Shown: positions 23,190-34,262 of the stretch, one piece after another | Layout of the letters: every line of letters starts with the position of its first letter | Numbering within the stretch: position 1 is the stretch's first letter | DNA from: Blasia pusilla | Lineage: Eukaryota; Marchantiophyta; Marchantiopsida; Blasiales | Length of the DNA: 64,000 bases | Direction: 5' to 3' | Assembly (NCBI GenBank): GCA_050084515.1 | Contig: CM114271.1 | Location: 8,432,001-8,496,000, forward strand | Translations under genes and position numbers: made by a program | Notes under the pieces: generated by a model | What the model saw: the letters and a program-made list of their open reading frames with translations, nothing else | Told to the model about the DNA's origin: nothing | Database searches by the model: none

Positions 23190-24860
23190 GCTTGCTCAAG
23201 AATAGCATGCATGTTCAAAGGTATCATGAGCCGCAACCCTACCCTGACTAAAAGCGGAGGAAGGGGAGGGGGGGGCAATGCTATGTATTGAAGGGTTTAG
23301 GCTTCGAAGTACGGCCATGCCACTGATAAAGCTGCCACCCCAATTAGTCAAAGCACTCGAGGAGCGGTCACTGGAAATATTTTTTCAATCCAATTGGACA
23401 TTGACATCAAGCGAGCTTTTAGGGGAGGTTTGCTCTTCAGCCGCTGCTGCCAAGTTCAGGAAGAAAGGGTTCCGGTATCGCGCCCAGCCACAATAGTGGA
23501 CTTTGGATGATAGGAGGGTGACTTATATACTTCATGCCACTCCTAAGTATGAGTATGACACAGATTTGATGGTGAAGCATGAAGATTTTCTGGCACTCGG
23601 CTATGTGACGTTGGACCGCTTAGGCAAAAATGGCTACAAGGCTACCTCGTTGTCCCCACCCTTGTTCGGACAATTCTGCAAGCATCTGATGACCTTGTTT
23701 TATCCTGATCGCTCTTACTACTTGACAAATAAGCTTGTTAAGATGTGCTACATACTTTGGAATTAGCATCTGGACCCCAAAGCACCAGGTGTCGACTTTG
23801 CTACATTCTTGGATGGACACTTACGCGCAATGCTCGAAGCGCTTCATACGAGCATGAAGTCTTTCTTGTCACCTTTTTTAATGCACTTGTACATTCATAA
23901 GCAGGAATTGACAGCCAATGAGGCACTGGATTGGATGCAAGTGACTCATGTACGCTTACCGAAGATGGGCAAAACTTTACCTTCAAGAAGCCGCGAAGTC
24001 ACGCCGATGCGCAAAGCAGTTCAAAGGCGACATCCCCATACTTCGGCTTCAGGAAAAGACGAAGAACAAACTAAACTACCAAGACCAAAGCGTGGAAGGG
24101 TAAACTTTGAGATGCCTTCAGACACAAACCCGGTGCCCCAAGAGGATTCCGTGGAGACACCTCAAACTAGCGACGAGCCTCCTACTCTTCGTCGCATGAC
24201 ACAGAGAGCAACGCAACTTGTGTGGTCTCTTAATTTGGTCGTTCCCGTCATGAACCAAGTACAGCGGGTACTACACCTAGATGACAAAGCTAATGTGGAC
24301 CAGTATCTACGAGCGCTCGATGATATGAATTTTAGGGCACAAGGTTTGTCAGAGAACCAAGCACAATAAAGAGTGGCACAACAACAGCTCGAGCTTTGCA
24401 ATAAAGAATTTGAAGACACTAAAGTGACGCTTGGTAAAGCTCAAACCGAGTTAGTACAAGCCCAGTTTGGATCATGGAAAGCACGCCAATGGGAAAGCTT
24501 AGCAATCAATATGGAGTTTGGGGCAGATCAATTGGTGTCCTGAGTCAAGGAAGCTTGGTAGTTGATTCGACAGTACCAACACCAAGTGACTCTTCTCCAA
24601 AAGGAATTCAAGAAAGTAGCGACACAGAACGCCCAGATATCTAAGTTACTTAAAGATCAACAGGAAACTAACACAGACTTTGTAGCACAATGGTCAGAAG
24701 CCACAAGGAGCATCTCAGTCTTGGAGGCAGAACAAAAGCTTCTCAACGAGGTGTAGGTAGACCTCCAAACCATGGCCATTTTCCTCCTGCCACTAAGTTT
24801 GATATCTTAGAAGACACATTTATGGATTTAGATGTCGTACCATGAAGTGTTTGACGGGGC
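23190..24860 (+). pseudogene. Integrase tail plus accessory ORF3 of a plus-strand gypsy
   Basis: Starts with an integrase C-terminal scrap (KNSMHVQRYHEPQPYPD). ORF3 runs from MPLIKLPPQLVKALEERSLE (23316) through YEYDTDLMVKHEDFLALGYV, SPPLFGQFCKHLMTLFYPDR, DPKAPGVDFATFLDGHLRAM and FLSPFLMHLYIHKQELTANE to a C-terminal coiled coil (KDQQETNTDFVAQWSEATRS, VLEAEQKLL). Similarity to 32062-33866 extends over nearly the full length. Three in-frame stops (before WTLDD, HLDPK and RVAQQQ) are point changes. It ends next to the polypurine tract and LTR, which confirms ORF3 as the last gene of this gypsy family. Confidence 0.75.
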
Positions 24861-24869
24861 GGCTCACAT

Positions 24870-25138
24870 TTGAGGGAAAGGGTATGTGATACCCATAATT
24901 TTGTAAATTTGGAGATTTACACCTTTTGATTCAAGGAATGAAGACTCTATGAAGTAAAGCTTGTATATACATGACTATTTTAGATATTATGTTTTTGTAT
25001 TGGAAGAATGAGTAATATTGAAGTGGATCACAAGGCTCCTAAGACAAGGCAGAGAGATGGAAAATCAAGGACTTGCCTTAGAGGAGAGGGAAATGCGGTA
25101 ACAAAGTCTAAAGACTCAGAGCGAAGCTTGGAAAAGAC
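24870..25138 (+). repeat. Polypurine tract and truncated 3-prime LTR
   Basis: TTTGAGGGAAAGGGTA abuts TGTGATACCCATAATT at 24887. The LTR matches the family for about 250 bp (GCTTGGAAAAGACA is the last shared block) and then breaks at about 25138, where the ParB-like gene of copy A ends. The break marks one end of copy A or a later deletion. Confidence 0.75.
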
Positions 25139-28100
25139 AATTGATGAGGAGGTCCACCGCCACCTCCTCAGCAATCCCATGCACTGTCCAAGGGGCGTGC
25201 CCAATTTGAAGGAGTTTTTGCCCTAGCACGGTCAATTTCTCTATGGCAGGTGTCGACTCTTGAGAACTGAAACTCTGCCGTTTATCGACAAGATAAGTCA
25301 AGTGAAGAAGGGCATTTGTCCAGGTGGTCATTTCCCTATGCCTGCCCAAGGATGATGGAGTGTATTCCACATCCTTGTCTCCTCCCTCAGACGAACCAGG
25401 CGCCTCCCGCTTTCGCTTCTCCCAAGTGTGCTATCGGCTTGTTGGAGTCTCCGTTACCTCATACTCCACAGGATTTTTCTTTGACAAGGACCTCGTCCAG
25501 CCCTCTTGCTCCTCTTGCCTGGACAACTCCGCCTCTCACCTTGAAGACTCAGCCTCTTTTCTCGAAGACTCAGCCTCGGAATTCCTCGATCCCCTTGCCT
25601 TGGCTTTCAAAACCGCTGTGGATTTATCTTTGGCGGTGACGACCTTTGCCACCAACTCCGCTGTCTCGAGGGCTTGCTCCTCTGAAGTTCAGAATGTCGT
25701 CCCCACCAACGATAACTGCATAATACACCACGCATAGATTTTTGTTTGTAATGTCCTCTGGGTTGTTGAAGTCCAACCAGATTGGAAAATTTATAACCTC
25801 CCAGTCGGACATGCCCTGTCCCATCTCCATGTTGTACATGGAGAATCCCTCCCCATCAAGCGGAGAAGCCCATAGTTTGGAGGCTGCCGGAAATTTTCCC
25901 CTGGTACCTGCATTCACACAATTGATGAGGTATCTGTACACCATCCGCTGGGTAGCTCTTTGTCGAGATGACTCGGCCGCCTAGTCCTAAAGATCCCGCT
26001 TCTTCTTTGCAAAATCCTATTTTATGGCGTCTATTTCCTCGTCCACATCTGCTTGAGGGAGGATGTGATTCTTGAACATCATCCGGAATCCTGTGTTTCT
26101 CGTTGGCTTATCTTTGATGTCATTAACCATAGTTCAAAATCTTCTGCAGCCTCTAGGTTTGCTTCCTCTGGAACTGGCTAATCTTCTTCAGCTCCGCTTA
26201 TAGACCCACGATCATGGATTTCCCAAGAAGGTGCAATGCGTCCTAGAATGACCATTCCCATAGCCAATGGGAGATCACTGGATCTGAAACTCCCAAAGGA
26301 TGGTGTGCTGCCCGCTTCTGTGCCTCAGTGCCCTCGAGACTGATTTTCATCAGTCGGATTCGACTAAACTCATATATGCCAGACATCACAAACCTATGCA
26401 CGCGATCGAGAGACACTTTCTCTCCAATCCGACCCTATGGATCTTTGTCTCTCTTCCGTTGGCGCTTGATTATCGCCTTGAGCTCCTTGTAAAACTCCGG
26501 GCCAAGTTTGGGGTTGAGAATTGCAATGTAACGCTGCATCTTGCTTGTAGTGTACTTTGTAGCTGCAGATACAACAGACTGAATAAATTTTGCTCGTTCT
26601 GACGCGAACACGTTCTCCCTTTACTCCAGTTCCAACGTAGCACTCTTCTTGTCGGCCTTGATCTTGGACCAACAGAGGATTGTGACGGGTGCATCTTGGG
26701 AAATGAAGGTATTTGCCTAGGTCTTCTTCTATATTTAAGCTCCCTTCACCATCATCTCATCAACCAGATTGTCACCCATGAATCCCTTGTAGTCTGCCGC
26801 ATTGTAAGCACCTTTTTGACCCTGTCGCAATCGAGGATCCAATGGTGGGCAACGTTCCCCTCGGATACAATCCTGCAAATCCAAACACAAGGTAAGAATA
26901 GTGCAACCTATCGGGTTTCGTCTAGTTCCACCAGAGAATCATGAATAGAGAGTGCAACCCGTCCGATCTCCGATGGGTTGCAACACTCTTGAGAGATTTC
27001 AAGGATGCCCAATCCGTCGGAGTCCGACGGATTGCAACAATCGCTTTGACTTGTAGTCTCTTCGATGAAAAATGTATTTTCTGCTACCTGTTGACTCTGA
27101 TGGGTCGTAATTTTGTCAACCCATCGGGATCCAAAAGGTAACACATAGATAAGTGTTGCTACCCGTCGGAGTCCAACGGGTTGTAGAAAGTACATATTTT
27201 GTCGAAGAGAGTGCAAGTGAAAGCGATTGTTGCAACCCGTCGGACTCAGAAGGATTGGGCATCCTTGAAATATCCTGAGAGTGTTGCAACCCATCGGAAT
27301 CTGACGGGTTGCACTCACTCTTTGTGACTCTCTGGTACAATCGGAGAATGCTCCTATTCCTTGGTTCCAACATGTCGGACTCCGACGGGTTGTAGAATGA
27401 CTTCCATTCCGAGACAGGTTTCCGGATAAAAACTGCCCATATCAACCCGTCGGAGTCCAACGGATTGCGCAATGGCCTTGTAAAGCTAGAATTGGACGCC
27501 TAAAAGAAAGCTCTTGGACTCCGACCACGTGCCTTGGGGAGAAAATGCAACCCGTCGGAGTCCAACGGGTTGCTTTCGGCCAAAAGTATCCAAAAAATAG
27601 GGGACAGTCGAGCAACTCGTTGGAGTCCAACAAGTTGCTTTTAGGCATCCGATGATTTCTTACCCCTCATTGTGCAACTCGTTGGAGTTCGACGGATTGC
27701 AAAACAAATAAGTCATGAAGTCACTTTTCAACCCGTTGATGTTTGATTGGTTTCAATATGCCTGGTGTGCTTGGCCACCAGGCAACTCATTGGACTCCGA
27801 CGGTTTGCTTGACTATGACCTTGACCTCAAAGAGGATGGGGGCAAGAGACTCAAATCATTCTTGCCCATCTTCAAGCTTTCCAATTATGCAACCCGTCGG
27901 ACTCCGACGGGTTGAAGCAATCAATCATAAGGATGAGGAAACTTACGTATTCATTGCATGCATTGCCATTTCCACCGTTGCCGTGTGATGAGGAAATTGA
28001 TGGAGCACAACTGCCCTCACGCAAACTGCGTCCACGCCATGTACCTGTGATTCCCATCCCAGATGAAGAAGTAGAGGTTCCACATCCAGCTAAATTGGGT

Positions 28101-29071
28101 TCCTTCAATCGCTCTTCTGAACTCCTGGTCTCTCATCCTCCAGATTGTTTCCAACCCCTCCAAGTCCTCTTCTGTTACCAGAGCTTGGGTTCCATATTCA
28201 TCGTAAGGCTGAACATACAACGGAGGGAAGCTGTCAACGTAGGATGCCGTCGCTGCCAATTGTTTCAGCTTTGCAATGTCCTCCTCCGATTGAATTTTAC
28301 GGACGTACTCCATTGTCCGCAGTCGACAGAGTGGAATTCTTGGGGACTTTTGGCCCTCCATCAGTGCCATCTTCTTAACAATTGGCCACAATGGGGACAA
28401 AGTCAATAAAATACTATGTTTTTCCAATGTATTATATAATGAGCTTTCACATAACCCGAATTCTTCTTACCCGCTCAAAGATTGGGTCAGTGCCCAAGCG
28501 TGCCAGCTGCTCTGGGACAAGAGCTCGCAAGTCCATAGGAAACTCATCGATCTGATGACTCTTCTCCTGCTTCTTCAGAGATATCCACCATTTCCACACT
28601 TGCTCTCCTCATGACCTCATCGTCCGTCACTTGAACTTCGGCCGTTTCCTCAGTCAATTTTAGATTCATGGTATCCCCAGACCTCATCAGAGACATTTCC
28701 TGCATTTCAACACTATTTGTTGGACATGCAGGGTTTTCTTCAATGACGCTTGCTTTTTCTCTTCGAGCTTTTTCCAGTTTTGCTTTCCTGATGGAGGCAT
28801 CGAGACGCTTCTTCTCGCGTTTCTCGTTTGTGACTATTTTCTTCAAGGCCTTTGATGCATAAGCCTTGGCGTTTTGCTTTGCGAGCTCCTCCAGAGCAAG
28901 TTTTGCCCGAATCTCCTGCCTGTGCATATCTGCTTCCCTTTCACGCTCCTCTATTTCTTGTTGCCTTATCTCATTTGCCGAGCGAGGACCAAGAGATGGT
29001 GACGCAAGACTCTTGATGGACTTGGGAGTGATGCTCCCTACCTTCGTTGCTTGTGTTTTATTCCTCGTCAT
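25139..29071 (-). pseudogene. ParB-like domain gene, copy A
   Basis: Exon 1 (29071-28471) starts MTRNKTQATKVGSITPKSIK and has a charged helix (EIRQQEIEEREREADMH, NEKREKKRLDAS). Intron 1 is 28470-28383 with a GTAAG donor; its acceptor has decayed (CAG to CCA against copy B). Exon 2 (28382-27947) holds the ParB-like core: RIPLCRLRTMEYVRKI, PPLYVQPYDEYG and FIWDGNHRYMAW (DGNHR at 28044-28058). Intron 2 (27946-26873) is full of palindromes. Exon 3 runs from 26872 through FISQDAPVTILCW, YIAILNPKLGPEFYKELKAI, FSMYNMEMGQGMSDWEVINF and FPIWLDFNNPEDIT to a repeated EAESSR segment and a GGDKDVEYTPSSLG tail that ends at the LTR break. Many frameshifts. ParB/Srx-fold proteins include partition CTPases, nucleases and sulfiredoxin; the role here is unknown. 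Confidence 0.65.
26873..27946. repeat. Palindrome-filled second intron of the ParB-like gene, copy A
   Basis: About fifteen units of the 27-bp palindrome family fill the 1074-bp intron, at roughly 50-75 bp spacing. Well-paired units include those at about 26957, 27008, 27286, 27548 and 27890 (arms GCAACCCGTCGGA and its reverse complement with few changes). The donor is AATAC|GTAAG and the acceptor TTTGCAG. Units have diverged more than in copy B. Confidence 0.8.
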
Positions 29072-29384
29072 AGTGCACGTTGGGTCAGTTCTTCCTCCTT
29101 GATAGTGTTATTTGCTCCTGTGCACAACAGATCCCTCGAAGCTTCGATGGAGTGCCTAAACCTAACTCTCCAAGCGTTGTGTGGTGAAGCGAAGTGACCT
29201 TCAAGCGGATGGGCTTGCCGAAATCGAACCCTCGAAGCATCAGGTTCAGGTGTTGGATCATCGTTACCTTCCAGCAAAGGGGTCAATGTAACCAACTTGG
29301 CTAGCAGAGAAGATAACCTCATCTGTTGGGAGGAAGAGCACCACAAATCACGAAATGAAAAAGGGAAATAAGAGAAATCTCAGC

Positions 29385-29392
29385 CTTTTATA
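29385..29392 (-). promoter_or_regulatory. TATA box of the ParB-like gene, copy A
   Basis: TATAAAAG on the minus strand in the context AAAAGTATAAAAGGC, about 314 bp upstream of the start at 29071. Copy B has AAAAGTATAAATAGGGC at the equivalent place (60459-60466), followed in both by a TTTCTCATTT/TTTTTCATTTCGTGAT-like leader. Confidence 0.65.
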
Positions 29393-29509
29393 CTTTTCGA
29401 GCCGTTGAGCTGACCGTTGAGTCATTGGAACCATTGTACCAATAGCGACGTTGGCCAATATGGAACTTTGCACATGGGAAATGTGCAACCAGTCCCCCTC
29501 ATCAGACGT

Positions 29510-29804
29510 GCAACCCGTTGGAGACCGACGGGTTGCACGCTTCCCTCATCTTAGGGAAACAAGGCGAGGTACCCGGGCAACCCGTTGGTCTCTGACGGGT
29601 TGCACGCTTCCCTTGTCTTGAGGTAACAAGGCGAGGTACCCATGCAACCCGTCGGAGACCGATGGGTTGCATGCTTCCCTCATCCTTGGGTAACAAGGCG
29701 AGGTACCCGGGCAATCTGTTGCAGACCGACGGGTTGCCTGCTTCCCTCGTCCGGGGGTGACAAAGCATGGTCTTGAGGCAACCCGTCAACCTCCCACGGG
29801 TTAC
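29510..29804. repeat. Five-unit array with an exact 67-bp period in the divergent promoter, copy A
   Basis: 27-bp palindromes start at 29510, 29577, 29644, 29711 and 29778, each exactly 67 bp from the last. The 40-bp spacers are alike (ACGCTTCCCTCATC, AACAAGGCGAGGTACCC). Arms remain near perfectly paired while their sequence varies slightly. The same spacers, reverse-complemented and more diverged, occur in the copy B array at 59825-60369. It lies between the two TATA boxes. Confidence 0.9.
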
Positions 29805-30300
29805 AAGGTCTACCATGGGTTGGACAGTTCCCACAATATGGAAAAATTGTGGCACGCTCTCCGAAAAACTCATCTACCCCTCACAATTTGCACGATTCAC
29901 TGGACAAGAGAAATTGACGCGAGATCCTCCCACAACTCGGTTACCTCCAAAAGGGAAAGCGAGGTGAGGTACCTTTTCAACCCGTCGCACTCCCCAACAG
30001 GTTTCTATAGGAAATCCATGCAAGGTCTCGTGGATCTCGACTCCAATCAGACAGGTCACACAGGCAGGGGGTACCGACTGACAACTACGTTCAAGCTAAC
30101 GGACTGCGACGGGTTGCAAGTTGCACTCGGACTCCAACAGAAGATGGTACTCCGTGGCTTTGCAACCCATGTGTATGAGTCCCAAAATTTGCAACCCGTC
30201 GGACTCCGACAGATTGCAACAAGATTGAATCCATTGCGTTAGACAATCTCGCCTACCAAACAACATCTTGTCAGTCAAATTCTCTCAGGAGAATAACGGT
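29805..30300. repeat. Looser palindrome units between the 67-bp array and the transposase TATA
   Basis: Diverged units occur near 29978, 30095 and 30190; the last is well paired (GCAACCCGTCGGACTCCGAC then AGATTGC). Plus-strand frames here (29757-30242) are array translations and not genes. Confidence 0.65.
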
Positions 30301-30310
30301 CACTATTCAC

Positions 30311-30373
30311 TATAAACATTCTCATTCTCATTCTCATTCCCATTCCCATTCTTATTCTTATTCTCATTATCCA
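30311..30373 (+). promoter_or_regulatory. Core promoter of transposase copy A: TATA box plus ATTCTC microsatellite
   Basis: TATAAA at 30311-30316 (TTCACTATAAACATT) is followed by about nine ATTCTC/ATTCCC/ATTCTT hexamers and the start codon at 30394. The arrangement recurs in copies B and C, so the microsatellite is an old part of the 5-prime leader. Confidence 0.65.
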
Positions 30374-30856
30374 CCCGGTGGAATCATCTGGGAATGGATA
30401 ATTATGTAAAACTCACTTGTGACAGTCATCTAGCGGCCCTTCTTCAATCTGAAATAATTCAACCGCAAGCTCGTGAGTCTTACATACCGGTGGAGGAAAA
30501 TTTCCTTTCACTGCGATTTCTTCTTCAAATTGGAACAATATTTGTTTCTAAGGATGTTAGGGTAGACGGTATGTAGGATGTTGTAGGTGAGATAGTCAAG
30601 CCAGTGATAACAGATTGTAAAGTATGAAATCTCCTACCTCTAAAAAATGGTCAATACAGAGTTTATGGCTTGCCTCTGAATTCCTCTGTTTCCCAAGTAG
30701 ACGGTCCAAAATTTCCTAGTGCACCGAGCACTACGTTTGCCACCCCCACCTTTGTAGATCCCGCATCGACTCCAACTTCACACGTTTGTAACAATGTTGT
30801 ACTTCATGAAGACATTCCGGATGTCGTCAATCTTAGTGGATCTGTCGGACACCAAT

Positions 30857-32022
30857 TGTAATGTCTAAGTGTTTCTTATTTACATTCAATTGTAGAGTTC
30901 GATCCCCAAGAGGATCATTGTTGGATGAAAAGAGAGTATAAAGTGATGATTATGTTGTAAAAGTGTAATTGATTATGTAATTCAAATGTAGTATTCCAGT
31001 AACATCTTCCGATCCTTTCTAGTACCTATGTTTTCTTCTTCAATTCTCTCGAGTGGAGTTTAAAGTACGCTCAGGCAATTTGTTCTCTCGATATCTCGGA
31101 ACCTCACAGAGACCTCAAGAATAAAGCTGGCTTCTCCTACTTTCGGAACTCAATCCGTCGGGGCAGGTTACTCTCTGTCAAACAGATTTCATACAACTTT
31201 ATGTTGATTATTCCATTGATGAGAAAGGTTACTTTGATTCACTCTTCACTCAGTGAGACCCAAAAGAATATTTAGACATAAGCATCGCACATCAGAATGA
31301 ATGAATGAATGCTTTACTACTCCATCAAGAATTGGAAGACTTCAAAGTATATGCAAGCTCGAGAGGGTACAACTCTCTTGCTCGGACCATTCCTACAGCA
31401 TAAGAACTTCATGAGCGAATGATGATAATAGCTTCTGTCCTGTTTCTTAAATATTCTCGAGAGGAGGAGCGTTTCTATGATCCGAAGCGTTCTCGAAGAA
31501 GTTGGTGTCTCTTCAATATTTGTAACTACCTAGATCTATGGTTCTCTTAGCTTTTCGTACGATCCCTATGAATCCGCGGTACAAAACTGTTCTAACTACC
31601 AATTTGATACAAAGGGTCGCGCCCTTTCCTAGTCTAATTGTTTAAACTATGTGTCGGTTCGAATCACAATCATGCTGAGCTTCGCTGCGCTAAATTTCCG
31701 GAGGACGAAATTCTTCATTCTCTTCGTGCTTCGTGCTTCGCTCAAGAGCGAAGTACCTCGTATACAGAGCTTCGTTGAGCTTCGTTAGACTTTGTTAAGC
31801 TTCGCTAAGCTTCGCTTTGATCCTTTATACTTCTTTACAACTTTTGATTCTCCTCTAAAGCAAATCCTTGATCTTCCATCTCTCTGCCTTGTCTTAGGAG
31901 CTTGGTGACTCACTTATTCTTCTTCATAATAATAGATAATCATAATCAAAATCATAATATACAAGAGTCTTTGTTGAATAAAAAGATAAATTCTTCAAGA
32001 TTACAAAATTGTGGGTATCACA
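30857..32022 (-). repeat. 3-prime LTR of the nested gypsy
   Basis: TGTAATGTCTAAG to GTGGGTATCACA on the plus strand; read on the element's strand it begins TGTGATACCC and ends CATTACA. It is dense in GCTTCG and AAGCTTCGCT words between 31670 and 31830. Closely similar to 39679-40836 apart from a block of indels. Confidence 0.9.
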
Positions 32023-32038
32023 TACCCCCTCCCTCAAA
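32023..32038 (-). other. Polypurine tract of the nested gypsy
   Basis: TTTGAGGGAGGGGGTA on the minus strand directly before the 3-prime LTR start TGTGATACCC; it primes plus-strand DNA synthesis in LTR elements. Confidence 0.85.
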
Positions 32039-32061
32039 TGTGAGCCGCCGCGGCGAACACT

Positions 32062-33866
32062 TCATGATGTATCTCCTATCTCCATAAAAGTGTCGTCTAA
32101 ACTATCAAATTCAGGGGTAGGCACAAAACGGCCGTGAATCGTAGAAGGTTTGTTGATAATGTTAGGGGTATGATTGCGCATTCTTTCTCGTGACTTGTTA
32201 ACAACTAAGTGACTCCCTATGACTTCATTCTGGACTAAGACATCACATGGAGTGAATGCTGGTAATTCTTCAAGAGTAAGTGAAAGAGTGGGTACTACTT
32301 CTGGAAGAGACTTAGTATGATTGTCGAATTGGCGCTTCCAATGTTTGTTGATGTAGTCGATTTCCTCGTTCATCTACTCTTCGAAGTTCTTGCTTGCTTC
32401 GTCGACCTGCTCTTTGACATCTTCCGGGTCCATCGGGGCCGGCGAAGTAACCGCTCTGCCTCCAAGACTGCGATCCTCCCGGTAGCCTCCGCCCACTGCG
32501 CCAGTAAGTCTTTGTTCGCTTCTTGATGTTCTTGAAGCAACTTCGAAGACTCAGCATGTTGGATCGACAAATTCTTGAATTCGATGTGAACCCGCCGTGT
32601 TTGATGTTGATGCTTGTCAATGAGGTGCGAAGCTTCCTTGATCTGCGAAACTAACTGATCCGCCCCACATTCGAGGTTAATCGCCAAACTTTCCCATTGG
32701 TGTGCGTTCCGTGCTTCGTACTGACACTGGACCAAGTCGCTTTGAGCTTTGCGAAGCGTGGTCTTCGTGTCTCCGAGTTCCTGATTCCGTAATTGCAGAT
32801 TCGTTTCTGCTACTCGACGCTGTACTTCGTGGTCTGACGAAGCTTGGGCTCTGCAGTTGAGGTCGTGCAGGCCTTCTAAGTAATCGTCCAAGGACGCTGT
32901 ATCCTCGAGGTGAAGAACCCGCTGGAGTTGGTTCATGACGGGAACTGCCAATTGCAAGAACCATATCATGTCGTCTGCCGTCTGCGACATGAGACGAAGT
33001 GCAAGTTGATGATCCCTTGCCGGCGGGGTCTCGTCGGAATCCTCCTGCATGACAGGTTTTGGGTCCGGGGGTGTTTCAAAATTGACCCGGCCTCGCTTTG
33101 GCCGAGGCATTTCGTTGGTAGCTTCGTCTTTCTTCAAAGCCGAAGTGTGCGGATGTTGCTGAGGTGCTTCGGAGGGCGGGGTGACTTCGCGGCTACCCAT
33201 GGTACTAGTTGCGCCTTTCCATGGTAGTCGGACGGGGGTCACTTGTGACCAATCTAACGCCTCCTCTGCAGTTAATTCCTGCTTGTGAATATAAAGATGG
33301 ATCAAGAAAGGAGATAGGAAGGACTTCGTGCTTGGATGAAGCACGTCCACCATTCCTCGTACGTGCCCGTCCACAAAAGCAGCAAAGTCGACTCCTGGGG
33401 CTTCAGGGTCAAGGTGCTTATTCCAGATGATGTAGCACATCTTCAAGAGCTTGTTCGTCAGATAGTAAGAATGAGCGGGATAAAACAGGGTCATCAGATG
33501 TTTGCAAAACTGACCAAAGACGGGCGGAGAGAGTGACAAAGCCTTGTAGCCGTTCCTGCCCAGGCGCTCAGACGTGACACAGCCGAGTGCTAAAAGATCT
33601 TCATGTTTTACTAGCAACTCCGTGTCATACTCGTACTCTGGCGCAGCCGGGAGCAGATAAGTTGCTCGCCAGTCGTCCGCCGTCCAGTGTTGGGGCTGAG
33701 CTCGATACCGAAGACCCTTCTTTCAAAACTTGGCAACGGCAGACGCAGAGCGTAGCTCGCCCAGGAGTTCTCCGGATGTTAAGGTCCAGTTGGCTTGAAA
33801 GAAAGTTGCCAACGATCGCTCCTCCGGCTCGCCGATCGCCGGTGGCGGCTTGACCATCGGCATCGC
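32062..33866 (-). pseudogene. Accessory ORF3 between integrase and the 3-prime LTR
   Basis: About 600 codons with few breaks (shifts near 33640-33720 and 32370). It begins MPMVKPPPAIGEPEERSLAT at about 33864, then YEYDTELLVKHEDLLALG, a helical block SPPVFGQFCKHLMTLFYPAH with DPEAPGVDFAAFVDGHVRGM and FLSPFLIHLYIHKQELTAEE, a charged low-complexity hinge (KRGRVNFETPPDPKP), and a long C-terminal coiled coil (LQEHQEANKDLLAQWAEATG). It ends in NKPSTIHGRFVPTPEFDSLD. No membrane segment, zinc finger or enzymatic motif is seen. Two other decayed copies of the family (2385-4335, 23190-24860) keep the same layout, so it was a real gene. A structural or chromatin-associated role is possible but unproven. 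Confidence 0.75.
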
Positions 33867-34262
33867 GCGCCGAGAATGGGTGTGGAGTCTTCGCGAGGCA
33901 TGTTGCTAGGTCGATCTCGATGGACACCCGCTTTGGCTCGCTCGCAACCGTGGTGATCCCGTCCATGAAAATACCCGCTTGGTTACGCCGGACTGCTCTT
34001 ATAGTCCGTTCCCCCCTGTCCGTTCTTGGTCGTGGCGCCGAGGCTATAACACGAAGGTGGGCGCTTCGCGTCTTTGCCACGCTCCCCCTTCCTCACTTCG
34101 TGCGCTTCGCTGCTTCACGAAGCATGGGATGTCTGGAACCTCGGTGCTTCGTTGCTTCGTGAAGCACGGTATATCTTGAACCGTAGCCGCGACTTTGCGG
34201 CTTCGGTGCGTTCGCCTACCCCCTTCCTCATGTTTCAGTTATCCTCAGGTTCGGGCTCATAG

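Noticed and set aside
25316-25737. 137-codon plus-strand ORF rich in EDSAS repeats
   Set aside because: Antisense to the repeated EAESSR segment of the ParB-like gene tail, which aligns with the copy A reading frame on the minus strand.
29757-30242. 161-codon plus-strand ORF upstream of the transposase
   Set aside because: It translates palindrome units and spacers of the promoter region; frames on the other strand are equally open.
32062-33866. A viral envelope gene
   Set aside because: The slot is env-like, but no signal peptide, transmembrane segment or glycoprotein-type cysteine pattern is seen; called an accessory ORF only.
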